Shown piece by piece: positions 17,212-27,167 of a stretch of 64,000 nt of DNA. The position numbers and the translations under genes were made by a program. The notes below the pieces were generated by a model. That model saw only the letters and a list, made by a program, of their open reading frames with translations, was not told the origin of the DNA and searched no databases. The stretch lies in the NCBI RefSeq assembly GCF_030811595.1, contig NZ_JAUSRB010000002.1:4712001-4776000 (forward strand), in the 5' to 3' direction. Position 1 is the first letter of the stretch. Every line of letters starts with the position of its first letter. The DNA comes from Streptosporangium brasiliense (GTDB lineage: Bacteria > Actinomycetota > Actinomycetes > Streptosporangiales > Streptosporangiaceae).

Positions 17212-18390
17212 ATGTTGCGCTGGTTGACTGCCGGAGAGTCCCACGGCCCTGAGCTCGTCGCGATCCTGGAAGGCCTGCCCGCCGGGGTGGAGGTGACCAC
17301 GGCCGACATCGACGGGGCGCTGGCCAGACGACGGCTGGGCTACGGCCGCGGCGCCCGGATGAAGTTCGAGCAGGACGTGGTCAACGTCGTGGGCGGCGTG
17401 CGGCACGGCCGCACGCTCGGCAGCCCCGTCGCCATCCGGGTGGGCAACACCGAGTGGCCCAAGTGGGAGACCGTCATGGCCGCCGACCCGGTGGACCCGG
17501 CGCTGCTGGAGGGCCAGGCCCGCAACGCGCCGCGCTCGCGCCCCCGCCCGGGCCACGCCGACCTCGCCGGCATGCAGAAATACGGCTTCGACGACGCCCG
17601 GCCGGTGCTCGACCGGGCCAGCGCCCGCGAGACCGCCGCCCGCGTCGCCCTCGGCCAGGTCGCCAGAAACTTCCTCAGGCAGGCGCTCGGCGTCGAGATC
17701 GTCAGCCACGTCGTCTCGATCGGCGGGGCGCGGGCCACGGAGGGCGTCCTGCCCGGCCCCGGCGACATGGAGGCGGTCGACGCCGACCCGGTGCGCTGCG
17801 CCGACCCGGCCGGCAGCGCCGCGATGGTCGCCGAGATCGACAAGGCCCACAAGGAGGGCGACACCCTCGGCGGCGTCGTCGAGGTGCTCGCCTACGGCCT
17901 GCCGCCCGGCCTGGGCAGCTACACCCACTGGGACCGCCGCCTCGACGCCCGCCTCGCCGCCGCCCTGATGGGCATCCAGGCGATCAAGGGCGTCGCCGTC
18001 GGCGACGGCTTCGAGACCGCGCGCCGCCCCGGCTCCCAGGCCCACGACGAGATCGAGAACACCGCCGGCGGGGTGCGCCGCATCACCAACCGGGCGGGCG
18101 GCGTCGAGGGCGGGATGACCAACGGCGAGCCGCTGCGCGTCAGCGCGGCGATGAAGCCGATCTCCACCGTGCCGCGGGCGCTGGCCACCATCGACGTGCT
18201 GACGGGCGAGGCGGCCAAGGCCCACCACGAGCGCTCCGACGTGTGCGCGGTCCCGGCCGCCGCGATCGTCGCCGAGGCGATGGTCGCGCTGGTCCTGGCC
18301 GACGCCGCGATCGAGAAGTTCGGCGGCGACTCCGTCGAGGAGGTCGCGCGCAACCTGTCCGGCTACCTTTCGTCGATGGTGATCAAGTGA
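17212..18390 (+). CDS. aroC: Chorismate synthase
   Basis: A 392-residue protein, full length for the family. Signatures: [24 protein letters not shown] at the N-terminus (split here by family Ser/His), [27 protein letters not shown], and [18 protein letters not shown]. It converts 5-enolpyruvylshikimate-3-phosphate to chorismate with reduced FMN, the last shikimate-pathway step. It is the first gene of aroC-aroK-aroB-aroQ, all on one strand. No ribosome-binding site precedes the ATG, so translation may be leaderless. Confidence 0.98.
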   Translation: MLRWLTAGESHGPELVAILEGLPAGVEVTTADIDGALARRRLGYGRGARMKFEQDVVNVVGGVRHGRTLGSPVAIRVGNTEWPKWETVMAADPVDPALLEGQARNAPRSRPRPGHADLAGMQKYGFDDARPVLDRASARETAARVALGQVARNFLRQALGVEIVSHVVSIGGARATEGVLPGPGDMEAVDADPVRCADPAGSAAMVAEIDKAHKEGDTLGGVVEVLAYGLPPGLGSYTHWDRRLDARLAAALMGIQAIKGVAVGDGFETARRPGSQAHDEIENTAGGVRRITNRAGGVEGGMTNGEPLRVSAAMKPISTVPRALATIDVLTGEAAKAHHERSDVCAVPAAAIVAEAMVALVLADAAIEKFGGDSVEEVARNLSGYLSSMVIK

Positions 18391-18454
18391 GCGGGAGAGC
18401 CGACGGGCGGGGCCGGACCGGCTCCCGCCCCGGCCGGCCGCTGGAGGAGGCGCA

Positions 18455-18958
18455 GTGAGTCCCCGCGTAGTTCTGATCGGCCCTCCCGGATCGGGCAAGT
18501 CGACGGTCGGCAGGCTGCTGGCCGACCGCCTGGGGGCCGCCTTCCGTGACACCGACGCCGACGTGGAGACCGTGGCGGGCAAGCCGGTGAGCGACATCTT
18601 CGTCGAGGACGGCGAGGAGCGCTTCCGGGAGCTGGAGGCGGAGGCCGTACGGCTGGCGCTGGCCGACCACGACGGCGTGCTCTCCCTCGGCGGCGGCGCG
18701 GTCCTGGCCGAGGCCACCCGGGAGCTGCTGGCCGGCCACCCGGTGGTCTACCTGGAGGTGGGCCTGTCGCAGGCCGTGCAGCGGGTCGGTCTGGCCTCGG
18801 CGCGACCGCTGCTCGTGCTCAACCCGCGCAGCCAGCTCAAGAAGCTGATGGACGCCCGCCGCCCGGTCTACGAGGGGCTGGCCACCGTCATCGTGGCGAC
18901 CGACGAGCGCAAGCCCGACGAGGTCGTCGAGGAGATCGTGAAGGGACTGCCGGCGTGA
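18455..18958 (+). CDS. aroK: Shikimate kinase
   Basis: A 167-residue kinase with a P-loop (GPPGSGKST, residues 8-16), the shikimate-binding [17 protein letters not shown] and the GGGA motif (SLGGGAV). It phosphorylates shikimate with ATP. The GTG start has a clear ribosome-binding site (ggaggagg). The C-terminus overlaps the aroB start by four bases (GTGA), so the two are translationally coupled. Confidence 0.97.
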   Translation: MSPRVVLIGPPGSGKSTVGRLLADRLGAAFRDTDADVETVAGKPVSDIFVEDGEERFRELEAEAVRLALADHDGVLSLGGGAVLAEATRELLAGHPVVYLEVGLSQAVQRVGLASARPLLVLNPRSQLKKLMDARRPVYEGLATVIVATDERKPDEVVEEIVKGLPA

Positions 18959-20031
18959 CGGTCTCCAGGATCAGGGTCGAGGGGGAGGCCCCCTACGACG
19001 TGGTGATCGGCGCCGACGTGCTCGGTGAGCTCCCGGGCCTGCTCGGCCCGGGGGTCCGCACCGTCGCCGTGGTCCACCCGGCGAGCCTGCCGGAGATCGC
19101 GCGGCCGGTCTGCGGCGCGATCGAGGCGGCCGGGCACGAGGTCGTCCCGCTGCCGGTGCCCGACGCCGAGCAGGCCAAGACGGTCGAGGTGGCCGCCCAG
19201 CTCTGGTCGGCCTTCGGCCGCTACGGGGTCACCCGCTCCGACGCCGTGGTCGGCGTCGGCGGGGGGGCCACCACTGACCTGGCCGGGTTCGCCGCCGCCA
19301 CCTGGCTGCGCGGGGTCAAGGTCGTGCAGGTGCCGACCACCCTGCTCGGCATGGTCGACGCCGCGGTCGGCGGCAAGACGGGGATCAACACCCCCGAGGG
19401 CAAGAACCTGGTCGGTTCCTTCCATCCTCCGGCCGGGGTGCTGTGCGACCTGACCACGCTGGCCTCGGTGCCCCGCGACGACTACGTCGGCGGCCTCGCG
19501 GAGATCATCAAGGGCGGCTTCATCGCCGACCCGGCGATCCTGGCGCTCATCGAGGACGACCCCGAGGGCGCCCGGTTCCCCGAGGGACGGCACACCCGCG
19601 AGCTGATCGAGCGGAAGGTCCGGATCAAGGCCGCCGTCGTCGGCGCCGACCTGCGCGAGGGCGGCGTGCGCGAGATCCTCAACTACGGCCACACCCTGGC
19701 CCACGCCATCGAGCGGGTCGAGGACTACCGGATGCGCCACGGCGAGGCGGTGGCCATCGGCATGGTCTACGCCGCGGAGCTGTCCCGCCTGGACGGCCGG
19801 ATCGGCGCCGACGTCGTGGACCGGACCCGGTCCATCCTGACCTCGGTCGGGCTGCCCGTCTCCTACCGCCGTGACGCCTGGCCCCAGCTCCGCGACCACA
19901 TGCGCCTGGACAAGAAGAGCCGCGGCGCCAAGCTGCGCTTCGTCGTCCTGGACGGCCTGGCGAAGGTGTCCCCGCTGGAGGACCCGCCCGAGGCCCTGCT
20001 CGAAGCCGCCTACGAGGAGGTCGCCCGGTGA
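18955..20031 (+). CDS. aroB: 3-Dehydroquinate synthase
   Basis: A 358-residue enzyme. Visible: [22 protein letters not shown] (NAD-binding), [29 protein letters not shown], and the zinc-ligand HTLAHAIE with [10 protein letters not shown]. It cyclises DAHP to 3-dehydroquinate. The gene overlaps aroK upstream and is followed by aroQ after about 70 bases. Confidence 0.98.
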   Translation: MTVSRIRVEGEAPYDVVIGADVLGELPGLLGPGVRTVAVVHPASLPEIARPVCGAIEAAGHEVVPLPVPDAEQAKTVEVAAQLWSAFGRYGVTRSDAVVGVGGGATTDLAGFAAATWLRGVKVVQVPTTLLGMVDAAVGGKTGINTPEGKNLVGSFHPPAGVLCDLTTLASVPRDDYVGGLAEIIKGGFIADPAILALIEDDPEGARFPEGRHTRELIERKVRIKAAVVGADLREGGVREILNYGHTLAHAIERVEDYRMRHGEAVAIGMVYAAELSRLDGRIGADVVDRTRSILTSVGLPVSYRRDAWPQLRDHMRLDKKSRGAKLRFVVLDGLAKVSPLEDPPEALLEAAYEEVAR

Positions 20032-20101
20032 GGCGGGGAGGCGGGCGCCGGCCGTGCCGCGGGCACGCCGGCCGACACGGCCGCGCGGCCGGCGGAGAGC
20101 G

Positions 20102-20548
20102 GTGATCGACCCCATGAGACCCGTGTACGTGCTCAACGGCCCCAACCTGTCACGGCTCGGCGCCCGCGAGCCCGACGTCTACGGCGCGGAGAGCTTCTCC
20201 GACCTGGTCGCGCTCTGCCGCGAGACCGGCCGGGAGCTGGGCCTGTCGGTGGACGTCCGGCAGACCGACGACGAGGCCGAGATGGTGGCCTGGCTGCACG
20301 AGGCGGCCGACGGCCGGGTGCCGGTGGTCCTCAACCCGGCCGCCTTCACCCACTACTCCTACGCGCTGCGCGACGCCGTCGCCCAGCGCACCGCGCCCCT
20401 GGTCGAGGTGCACATCTCCAACCCGGCCGCCCGCGAGCGGTTCCGGCACACCTCCGTGGTCGCCGCCGTGGCCACCGGCACCATCGCCGGCTTCGGCCTG
20501 AGGTCCTATGCGCTCGCGCTGCACGCCATCGCCGAGGACGCCCGGTGA
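20102..20548 (+). CDS. aroQ: Type II 3-dehydroquinate dehydratase
   Basis: A small dehydratase of the dodecameric type II class. It has [19 protein letters not shown] (catalytic Arg and Tyr), [16 protein letters not shown] (family RQSNxEG region, here diverged), [15 protein letters not shown] (substrate loop) and [19 protein letters not shown] (catalytic His). It removes water from 3-dehydroquinate. The GTG start follows ggag by five bases; the ATG four codons later is an equal alternative. The stop overlaps the next start (GTGA). The altered QT-DDEAE segment, where the family has QSN-EG, is worth noting. Confidence 0.93.
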   Translation: MIDPMRPVYVLNGPNLSRLGAREPDVYGAESFSDLVALCRETGRELGLSVDVRQTDDEAEMVAWLHEAADGRVPVVLNPAAFTHYSYALRDAVAQRTAPLVEVHISNPAARERFRHTSVVAAVATGTIAGFGLRSYALALHAIAEDAR

Positions 20549-21351
20549 GCGGCTACCGTTCCTTCGTCGCCCTCGGCGACAGCTTCACCGAAGGGCTGAA
20601 CGACCCCGGCCGGCCGGACGCCCCCGGGACGGGCGGGCCCGGCGCGGACCCGGCGCGGGCCGGACGCTACCGGGGCTGGGCCGACCGGGTCGCCGAGCGG
20701 CTGGCCGCGCTCGACCCGGACTTCCGCTACGCCAACCTCGCCGTGCGCGGCAAGCTCATCGACCAGATCGTCGAGCACCAGGTCCCGCGGGCCATCGGGA
20801 TGCGGCCCGACCTGGTCAGCCTCTGCGCCGGCGGCAACGACCTGCTCCGGCCGGGCAGCGACCCCGACCGGATGGCCAAGAAGCTGGCCGGAGCCGTACG
20901 CGACCTGCGGGCCACCGGCGCCGAGGTTCTGCTGTTCACCGGCGTGGACCCGCGCGACACCCCGATCATGCGCCGCGTCCGCGGCACGGTCGCGATCTTC
21001 TACATGCACGTCAGGTCCATCTCCGAGCTGCACGGCTGCCGCCTGGTCGACCAGTGGTCGATGCAGGGCCTGCGCGACTGGCGCGCCTGGAGCGACGACC
21101 GCCTGCACATGAACGAGGAGGGCCACCGGATGGTGGCCGCCAAGGTGTGCGAGGTGCTCGGGGTCGACTGCGACGACGACTGGCGCAAGGTCTGGCCGCC
21201 CCGCGAGCGGGTGGATCCCGCGGTCAAGCGCCGCGAAGACGTCCAGTGGGTCCGCCGGCACCTCGGCCCCTGGGTCGTCCGCCGCCTGCGAGGCCGTTCC
21301 TCCGGTGACCTCCTCGACCCCAAGCGCCCGGATCTGGACGCCTTCTCCTGA
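20545..21351 (+). CDS. SGNH/GDSL-family hydrolase
   Basis: A 268-residue esterase-type protein without a signal peptide. Block I is [12 protein letters not shown], block II has the Gly of NLAVRGKL, block III is CAGGNDLL, and block V is [10 protein letters not shown], so all four SGNH residues are present. The substrate is unknown. It is translationally coupled to aroQ but has no obvious role in aromatic biosynthesis; the coupling is probably a matter of shared expression. Confidence 0.92.
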   Translation: MSGYRSFVALGDSFTEGLNDPGRPDAPGTGGPGADPARAGRYRGWADRVAERLAALDPDFRYANLAVRGKLIDQIVEHQVPRAIGMRPDLVSLCAGGNDLLRPGSDPDRMAKKLAGAVRDLRATGAEVLLFTGVDPRDTPIMRRVRGTVAIFYMHVRSISELHGCRLVDQWSMQGLRDWRAWSDDRLHMNEEGHRMVAAKVCEVLGVDCDDDWRKVWPPRERVDPAVKRREDVQWVRRHLGPWVVRRLRGRSSGDLLDPKRPDLDAFS

Positions 21352-21387
21352 CCGGAGCGGCGCCCGCGGGCGCCGACGGCCCTGACC

Positions 21388-23421
21388 TCAGGAGGCCGCC
21401 AGGCGCCTGAGGGCGTCGCGGACCTTCGCCGGGTCGTTGGTGGGCCAGAAGGGCGGCAGGGAGTCGCGCAGAAAACCCGCGTAGCGCGCCGTGGCCAGGC
21501 GGGGGTCCAGGACCGCGACCACCCCCTTGTCGTGCTGGCTGCGCAGCAGGCGGCCCGCTCCCTGGGCGAGCAGCAGGGCGGCGTGGGTGGCGGCCACCGC
21601 CATGAAGCCGTTGCCGCCCTTGGCGGCGACGTGGCGCTGGCGGGCGGAGGTCAGCGGGTCGTCCGGGCGCGGGAAGGGGATGCGGTCGATGATGACCAGC
21701 CGCAGGGAGGGCCCCGGCACGTCCACCCCCTGCCACAGGGACAGGGTGCCGAACAGGCACGTCGGCTCGTCCTCGGCGAACTGCTTGACCAGCAGCATCG
21801 TGGAGTCGTCGCCCTGGCAGAGCAGCGGCACGCTCAGCCGCTCCCGCAGGGCCTCGGTGGCGGCCTTGGCGGCGCGCATCGAGGAGAACAGGCCGAGGGT
21901 CCGGCCGCCGGCGGCCTCGATCAGCTCGGTGATCTCCTCCAGGTAGGCCTCGGGCAGGCCGTCACGGCCCGGCTGGGGCAGGTGCTTGGCGACGTAGAGG
22001 ATGCCGCTGCGCGGGTGGTCGAAGGGCGAGCCGACGTCCAGCCCGGTCCACCCGGCGCGCTCCTTGCCCCCCTCCTTGGCGCCCAGGCCCCACTGGCGGG
22101 CCAGCCCGTCGAAGGCGCCGCCCAGCGCCAGGGTGGCGGAGGTCAGGATGACCGTGCGGTCGCCGAAGAGCTTGTCGCGGAGCATGCCCGCCACGGTCAG
22201 CGGGGCGACCCGGAGCAGGGGAGGGCGGCGCTCGGTGCCCGCCTCCAGCCAGACCACCTCGGCCCGGTCGACCTCCTCCGCGTGGCCGAACGCCTCCAGC
22301 ATCCGCTGCGCGGTGTCGTGGACCTCGTCCAGGGCGGTGAAGGCGGCCTTGCGCAGCCCCGCGCTCTCGGGGTCGTCCTTGTCGGAGCTCATCCGGGGGC
22401 CGAGGGCGGTGATGCACGCCCAGGCCGCGTCGCGGATCAGGGCCAGTGTCAGGCCGAGCACCTCGGGGAGGTCGTCGAGGCGGCCGGCGGGAGCGACGGC
22501 GAGCAGGGCCTTCAGGTCCTCGCCGGCCTCCATGAGCCGGTCGGCGAGGTGCTGCTCGATCAGCTTGCCGACCCGGCGCACGGTCAGCGCGACCATGGTC
22601 TCCGACAGCTCGCCGGTCACCACCGAGGTGACCCGGTCGACCAGCTCGTGGGCCTCGTCCACCACGACCACCTCGTGCTCGGGCAGGAGGGGGAAGTCCT
22701 CCATCGCGTCGATGGCCAGCAGCGCGTGGTTGGTGACGACGATGTCGGACTCGCCGGCCCGGGCCCGGGCCAGCTCGGCGAAGCACTCCATCCCGCTCGG
22801 GCAGCGCGTGGCGCCCAGGCACTCCCTGGCGCTCACCGAGAACTGCCGCCAGGCCTGCTCGTTGACGCCGGGGACGAGCTCGTCGCGGTCGCCGGTCTCG
22901 GTCTCCTCGGCCCATTCCTGGATGCGCTGGACCATCCGCCCGGTGAGGCTGACCTCGCGCGGGTCGAAGAGCTGGTCCTGCTCGTCGTCGGGCCATCCCG
23001 CGCTGGCCTTGTAACGGCACAGGTAGTTGCGGCGGCCCTTGAGGATCGCGAACGTGGGCTCGTGCGGGAGCTGCGGGGCGAGCGCCTCGGAGAGGCGGGG
23101 CAGGTCGCGGTCGACGAGCTGGCGCTGGAGCGCGATGGTGGCGGTGGAGACGACCACGGCGCCCTTGGCCGTCATCGCGTGGCGGATCGAGGGGATGAGA
23201 TACGCCAGGGACTTGCCGGTGCCGGTGCCCGCCTGGACGGCCAGGTGGTCACCCGACTGGATCGAGTGCTGCACCGCCTGGACCATCTTGATCTGGCCGG
23301 GCCGCTCCACCCCGCCGACGGCCTCGACGGCGGTGCTCAGCAGCTCCTCCACCGGCGGCAGGTCCGCCTTCGGGGAGACGTCTTCGGCGGGGGTGATGGA
23401 GTCGGTCGGCACGACAGCCAA
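21388..23421 (-). CDS. DinG/XPD-type ATP-dependent DNA helicase
   Basis: A 677-residue superfamily 2 helicase. Walker A is AGTGTGKS (residues 64-71) and the DEAH box is VVVDEAHEL. Between them are four cysteines (YLCRY, RECLG, TRCPS, MECFA) placed as in the iron-sulphur cluster of XPD/DinG helicases. Late motifs include FGTLSLWQGVDVPG and the QGAGRLLRS arginine finger region. It should unwind forked DNA or R-loops 5' to 3' in repair. The TTG start is set by ggaggagg five bases upstream; an internal GTG three codons later has poorer spacing. Confidence 0.94.
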   Translation of the reverse strand: MAVVPTDSITPAEDVSPKADLPPVEELLSTAVEAVGGVERPGQIKMVQAVQHSIQSGDHLAVQAGTGTGKSLAYLIPSIRHAMTAKGAVVVSTATIALQRQLVDRDLPRLSEALAPQLPHEPTFAILKGRRNYLCRYKASAGWPDDEQDQLFDPREVSLTGRMVQRIQEWAEETETGDRDELVPGVNEQAWRQFSVSARECLGATRCPSGMECFAELARARAGESDIVVTNHALLAIDAMEDFPLLPEHEVVVVDEAHELVDRVTSVVTGELSETMVALTVRRVGKLIEQHLADRLMEAGEDLKALLAVAPAGRLDDLPEVLGLTLALIRDAAWACITALGPRMSSDKDDPESAGLRKAAFTALDEVHDTAQRMLEAFGHAEEVDRAEVVWLEAGTERRPPLLRVAPLTVAGMLRDKLFGDRTVILTSATLALGGAFDGLARQWGLGAKEGGKERAGWTGLDVGSPFDHPRSGILYVAKHLPQPGRDGLPEAYLEEITELIEAAGGRTLGLFSSMRAAKAATEALRERLSVPLLCQGDDSTMLLVKQFAEDEPTCLFGTLSLWQGVDVPGPSLRLVIIDRIPFPRPDDPLTSARQRHVAAKGGNGFMAVAATHAALLLAQGAGRLLRSQHDKGVVAVLDPRLATARYAGFLRDSLPPFWPTNDPAKVRDALRRLAAS

Positions 23422-23666
23422 CCGTACCTCCTCCCCCGGACAATCGCGGCTGTCTCCGGTGAGTCACCGGCCGGGCGCATCCCGGTATTCCGGGACCCGG
23501 CGCCCGGCGCCCGTGGCAGACTGGCGGGATCACCCGGCTTACCGGCCTCCAGGGATCAAGAAGATCGCCCGTTTTGGTGTCATAGTGACGGAAGATGGGG
23601 ACGGAAAGACCGGTTCGGTAGAGTTTCCCGAGGTCGAGTGGACGAATAAAGGCTGGTTAAAGCACT

Positions 23667-25037
23667 ATGTCTTCCATGTCGGAAGTTGTCCCGTTGCCGT
23701 CGTTCGGCGAAGTGTTCTTTGACGAGCGTGGCCAGGAGCGGGTGCTCCGGGTCACCTGGCACGAAGGCACGCTGGTGCTGAGCCTGTGGCGCGGGGAGAT
23801 GTGCAGCGCCAGTTTCCGCATGCCCATGCAGGACGTGGGCCGCCTGGTGGACACCCTCGACGAGGGCTTCGTCGAGGCCGGCGGCCAGTATCCCGACGAG
23901 GTGGGCGAGCAGCACCCCCCGGCCGGCGACTACCAGGAGCACGGGGAGTTCCCCGGCACCGGCCAGTACGCCCGCCCGCGCCCGGAGGACTACGCCCAGC
24001 AGCAGTACGCCGACCCGGCGGCCACCCAGGTCTCCCCTCCGCCCGACGAGCCGCGCCCGGCCCCGGCCCCGGCCCTCGGACCCAACGACGTGCTGGTGGC
24101 GCGGGGCGCCGTACCGCCGTTGGACCGGTCCCACGAGCGCCCGCCTGCCGGGTACGGCCCGGCCGACGTGGTGCCGCGGGAGAACCTGATCGTGGGCGAC
24201 TCCCTGCCCTACGGGCAGGCGGCGCCGGTCGAACCGCACGGATCGGGTCCCGGCGAGCCGCTCTACCAGATGTCCGGCGACCCCTACGCGGCCCAGCAGC
24301 CCGACCCCTACGGCATGCCGTCCCAGCAGCCCGACGCCTACGCGGCCCAGCAGCCCGCCGACCCTTACGCGGCCCAGCAGCCCGACGCCTACGGTGTGCC
24401 GTCCCAGCAGCCCGACCCTTACGCGAGCCAGCAGCCCGACCCCTACGGCGTGCCGCCCCAGCAGCCGGTGGACCCCTACGCCGCCACGCAGGCCCAGCGG
24501 CGCCCCGACTCCTACGGCGCGCCCGCCCAGCAGCCGGTGGATCCCTTCGCCCCTCCGGCCGGCCGGCAGCAGCCGGTGGACCCCTTCGCGCCGCACGCCG
24601 AGCAGTTCCCCTCCTCCGCCCGCCAGCCGCACGCCGACCCCTACGCGGCCCAGCAGCAGCACTCCACCGACCCCTTCGGCTTCGCGGCCCAACAGCAGCA
24701 GCAGTCCGCCTACGGCTCCGCGCAGCCCGATGCCTACGGCTACCCCGCCCCGGCCCAGCCCGACCCCTACGCCTTCGGCGCCCAGCAGCCCGCCCCGCAG
24801 GCCGGCCATCCGGCGGACCTGCGCGACCTGTACGGCTCGCCGCCCTCCTACCAGCAGGACGTGGACCCCTCCGACCCGCTCGGGCTCGGTGGCCAGCAGG
24901 CCGACCAGCGGATGCCGCGCCCCTACGTCGACCCGCCGCACTCCACCGGCGAGCGGCTCCGCCCCGAGCCGCGCTACGACGACCAGCGTTATGACGAGCG
25001 CCGCCCCGACGACAGGGACGAGCGCCGCGACTGGTGA
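23667..25037 (+). CDS. Protein with small N-terminal domain and long Q/P/Y-rich disordered tail
   Basis: 456 residues. The first ~75 (VPLPSFGEVFFDERGQERVLRV and following) look folded: alternating beta-type residues ending in MQDVGRLVDTLDEGF. The rest is low-complexity, dominated by Gln, Pro, Asp, Tyr and Ala, with many copies of QQPDPYG/QQPVDPF-like units, and ends in a charged Arg/Asp tail. No signal peptide or membrane span. The family is unknown to me; similar layouts occur in actinomycete proteins of unassigned function. Tyr/Gln-rich repeats of this kind can drive phase separation, an inference only. The alternative start is the ATG three codons in. Confidence 0.8.
   Translation: MSSMSEVVPLPSFGEVFFDERGQERVLRVTWHEGTLVLSLWRGEMCSASFRMPMQDVGRLVDTLDEGFVEAGGQYPDEVGEQHPPAGDYQEHGEFPGTGQYARPRPEDYAQQQYADPAATQVSPPPDEPRPAPAPALGPNDVLVARGAVPPLDRSHERPPAGYGPADVVPRENLIVGDSLPYGQAAPVEPHGSGPGEPLYQMSGDPYAAQQPDPYGMPSQQPDAYAAQQPADPYAAQQPDAYGVPSQQPDPYASQQPDPYGVPPQQPVDPYAATQAQRRPDSYGAPAQQPVDPFAPPAGRQQPVDPFAPHAEQFPSSARQPHADPYAAQQQHSTDPFGFAAQQQQQSAYGSAQPDAYGYPAPAQPDPYAFGAQQPAPQAGHPADLRDLYGSPPSYQQDVDPSDPLGLGGQQADQRMPRPYVDPPHSTGERLRPEPRYDDQRYDERRPDDRDERRDW
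24285..24790 (+). repeat. Degenerate tandem repeat coding for QQPDPY units
   Basis: About a dozen imperfect copies of cagcagcccgacccctacg-type units, 15-30 bases apart, within the disordered protein gene. The codon choice is nearly constant, consistent with expansion by replication slippage. Confidence 0.75.
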
Positions 25038-25104
25038 CCGGTGCCGGGTGCGCATCACCGTGAGGGGTCCCGTACGCTGATCGCCCATAACGGGTGGGAG
25101 TGGG

Positions 25105-26691
25105 ATGAATCAGGCGTCGGTGCTGCAGATGTTGGTCGTACCGGTCATCGCGATCGCGGTGGCCGCCGTGGCCAGGCGCAGGGGATGGCCGGTGCCCCTG
25201 CTGCTGGTGTCGGCGGGGCTGGTGCTGTCGCCGCTGGTGCCGGAGTACGAACTGGACGCCGAGCTGGTCCTGCTGGTGTTCCTGCCGCCGCTGCTCTACT
25301 CCGCCGCGATCGACAGCTCCTACCTGAGGCTCAAGGCGGTGCTCAGGCCGGTCGCGCTGCTGTCGGTCGGGCTGGTGCTGTTCACCACCCTGGTCATCGG
25401 CTGGGTCGTCCACCTGCTCATGCCCGGTCTGCCGATGGCCGCCGCGTTCGCGCTGGGCGCGATCGTGGCGCCGCCCGACGCGGTCGCCGCGGTCGCGGTG
25501 GCCCGCAGGCTCGGGCTGCCCCGCAAGGTGGTCACCATCCTGGTGGGGGAGAGCCTGTTCAACGACGCCACCGCGCTCACCGCCTACCGGGTGGCCATCG
25601 CCGCCGCGGTGGGGGCCGGGGTCACCTGGCTGGACGCGGCCGGCAAGCTGCTCTACTCGGCGGTGGGCGGCGTCGTCGTCGGCGTCGCGCTCGCGTGGGT
25701 CCTGGCCCGGGGGCTGGTATACCTGCGGGACGCGCTGGTCGAGAACACCGTCATGCTGCTCATCCCGTTCGCGGTCTACCTGGCGGCCGAGAGCGCGCAC
25801 GTCTCCGGTGTGATCGCCGTGGTGATCGTCGGCCTCTACATCGGCCACCGGCTGCCGTCCACCGCGGGGTTCGGCACCCGGATCCTGTCCAACGCCGTCT
25901 GGCGGATCGTGGACTTCTTCCTGGAGTCGGTGGTCTTCGTGCTGATCGGCCTGCAGCTGTGGCCGATCACGCAGGAGCTACGGGGCGAGGATCCGTGGCG
26001 GCTCACCGGGATGGCGCTGGCCGTCTTCGCCGCCGCGGTGCTCGCCCGGATCGTCTGGGTCGTGCCCAGCATCTACCTGCCCAGGATCCTGTCCAGGAGA
26101 GTCCGCCGGCGGGAGCCCCACGCGCCGTCCTGGCAGAACGTGGCCATCGTGAGCTGGGCGGGCATGCGCGGGGTGGTCTCCCTGGCCGCGGCCTTCGCCC
26201 TGCCGCAGGGCTTCCCCGGCCGCGACACGCTGGTCTTCCTCACCTTCGTGGTGGTGATCGGCACGCTGCTGATCCAGGGGCTGTCGTTCCCGGCGCTCAT
26301 CCGGCGGCTGAAGATCTCCAACGAGCAGGAGGTCTACGCCGACAACCTCGCCGAGGCCGCCGCCCAGCAGGCGGCGGCCGCCGCCGGGCTGGCCCGGCTG
26401 GAGACGCTGGTGGCCGAGGGCGTCATCGACGTCCACGAAGAGGTGGTGGAGCAGCTCAGGTCACGGTCCGAACGCCGGGCGCTCACCGCCTGGGAGCGCC
26501 TGGGCGGCGGCACCGGCCCAGAGGGGGAGGAGACGCCGAGCACCGTCTACCGGCGGCTGCGCAGGGAGATGCTGGCGGCCGAGCGCGAGGTGCTCGTACG
26601 GCTCCGCGACCAGGGGCGGATGGACGACGAGGTGCTCCACCGGATCATGCAGGAGCTCGACTTCGAGGAGGCCACCCTCGAACGCGTCTAG
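25105..26691 (+). CDS. Na+/H+ antiporter, CPA1 family
   Basis: A 528-residue protein with about 12 membrane segments up to residue ~400, then a cytoplasmic helical tail rich in Glu/Arg. The ion-binding signature is visible: APPDAVAAVAVARRLGLP and GESLFNDATALTAYRVA (the ND pair of CPA1 exchangers), followed by WAGMRGVVSLAAAFALP. It exchanges cytoplasmic Na+ (or K+) for protons. The ATG has gggag seven bases upstream. The stop overlaps the stop of the convergent zinc-finger gene by two bases. Confidence 0.94.
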   Translation: MNQASVLQMLVVPVIAIAVAAVARRRGWPVPLLLVSAGLVLSPLVPEYELDAELVLLVFLPPLLYSAAIDSSYLRLKAVLRPVALLSVGLVLFTTLVIGWVVHLLMPGLPMAAAFALGAIVAPPDAVAAVAVARRLGLPRKVVTILVGESLFNDATALTAYRVAIAAAVGAGVTWLDAAGKLLYSAVGGVVVGVALAWVLARGLVYLRDALVENTVMLLIPFAVYLAAESAHVSGVIAVVIVGLYIGHRLPSTAGFGTRILSNAVWRIVDFFLESVVFVLIGLQLWPITQELRGEDPWRLTGMALAVFAAAVLARIVWVVPSIYLPRILSRRVRRREPHAPSWQNVAIVSWAGMRGVVSLAAAFALPQGFPGRDTLVFLTFVVVIGTLLIQGLSFPALIRRLKISNEQEVYADNLAEAAAQQAAAAAGLARLETLVAEGVIDVHEEVVEQLRSRSERRALTAWERLGGGTGPEGEETPSTVYRRLRREMLAAEREVLVRLRDQGRMDDEVLHRIMQELDFEEATLERV

Positions 26692-26945
26692 CCGATGACG
26701 TTGTCGACGTAGCACCACCGCCAGTCCTCGCCCGGCTCGAAGGAGGCCACGACCGGGTGGCCGCTCTCCTTGTAGTGGGCGGTGGCGTGCTTGCCGGGTG
26801 AGGAATCGCAGCAGCCGACATGCCCGCACGAAAGGCACTCGCGCAGGTGGACCCAGCGCATGCCGACGCTGAGGCACTCCTCGCATCCCTCAGGTGTGCG
26901 CGGGGGCTGGTTCTGGGCCTCGGCGATGTGCTCGCAGGTAAGCAT
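26688..26945 (-). CDS. UBP-type zinc-finger protein
   Basis: An 85-residue protein that is almost entirely one ZnF-UBP domain. The metal ligands are in CEHI, CEECL, HLRECLSCGHVGCC, KHATAHYKESGHP and the final WRWCYVD. In eukaryotes the fold binds the C-terminus of ubiquitin; bacterial versions have no known partner. The start is supported by ggggaga upstream of ATG. It faces the antiporter gene tail to tail with overlapping stops. Bacterial UBP fingers are, to my knowledge, sometimes near or fused to such antiporters, so regulation of the exchanger is a reasonable guess. Confidence 0.9.
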   Translation of the reverse strand: MLTCEHIAEAQNQPPRTPEGCEECLSVGMRWVHLRECLSCGHVGCCDSSPGKHATAHYKESGHPVVASFEPGEDWRWCYVDNVIG

Positions 26946-27155
26946 TTCTCCCCTTATATGGCCATCACTGGCGGTCGTAGAGCCAGGATCATGGTGTGAT
27001 GAGGCTGAGGCCGTCCACGGCGGTGCCGTCGCACGGCGCCTGCCGGCTCCGCCCGGGGCCGCGCCTGGCACGGACGGATCAGCTACCCCTACCTTACTCC
27101 GCGCGTTTTCCGGCCGGACAGGCATGAGCGGCGCCTGCCGTACCGGCCCGTTGGG

Positions 27156-27161
27156 TAGGGT
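27156..27161 (+). promoter_or_regulatory. Candidate -10 box of lipoprotein gene
   Basis: TAGGGT lies six bases before the ATG. There is no ribosome-binding site, which fits a leaderless mRNA. Confidence 0.35.
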
Positions 27162-27167
27162 CGGGGC

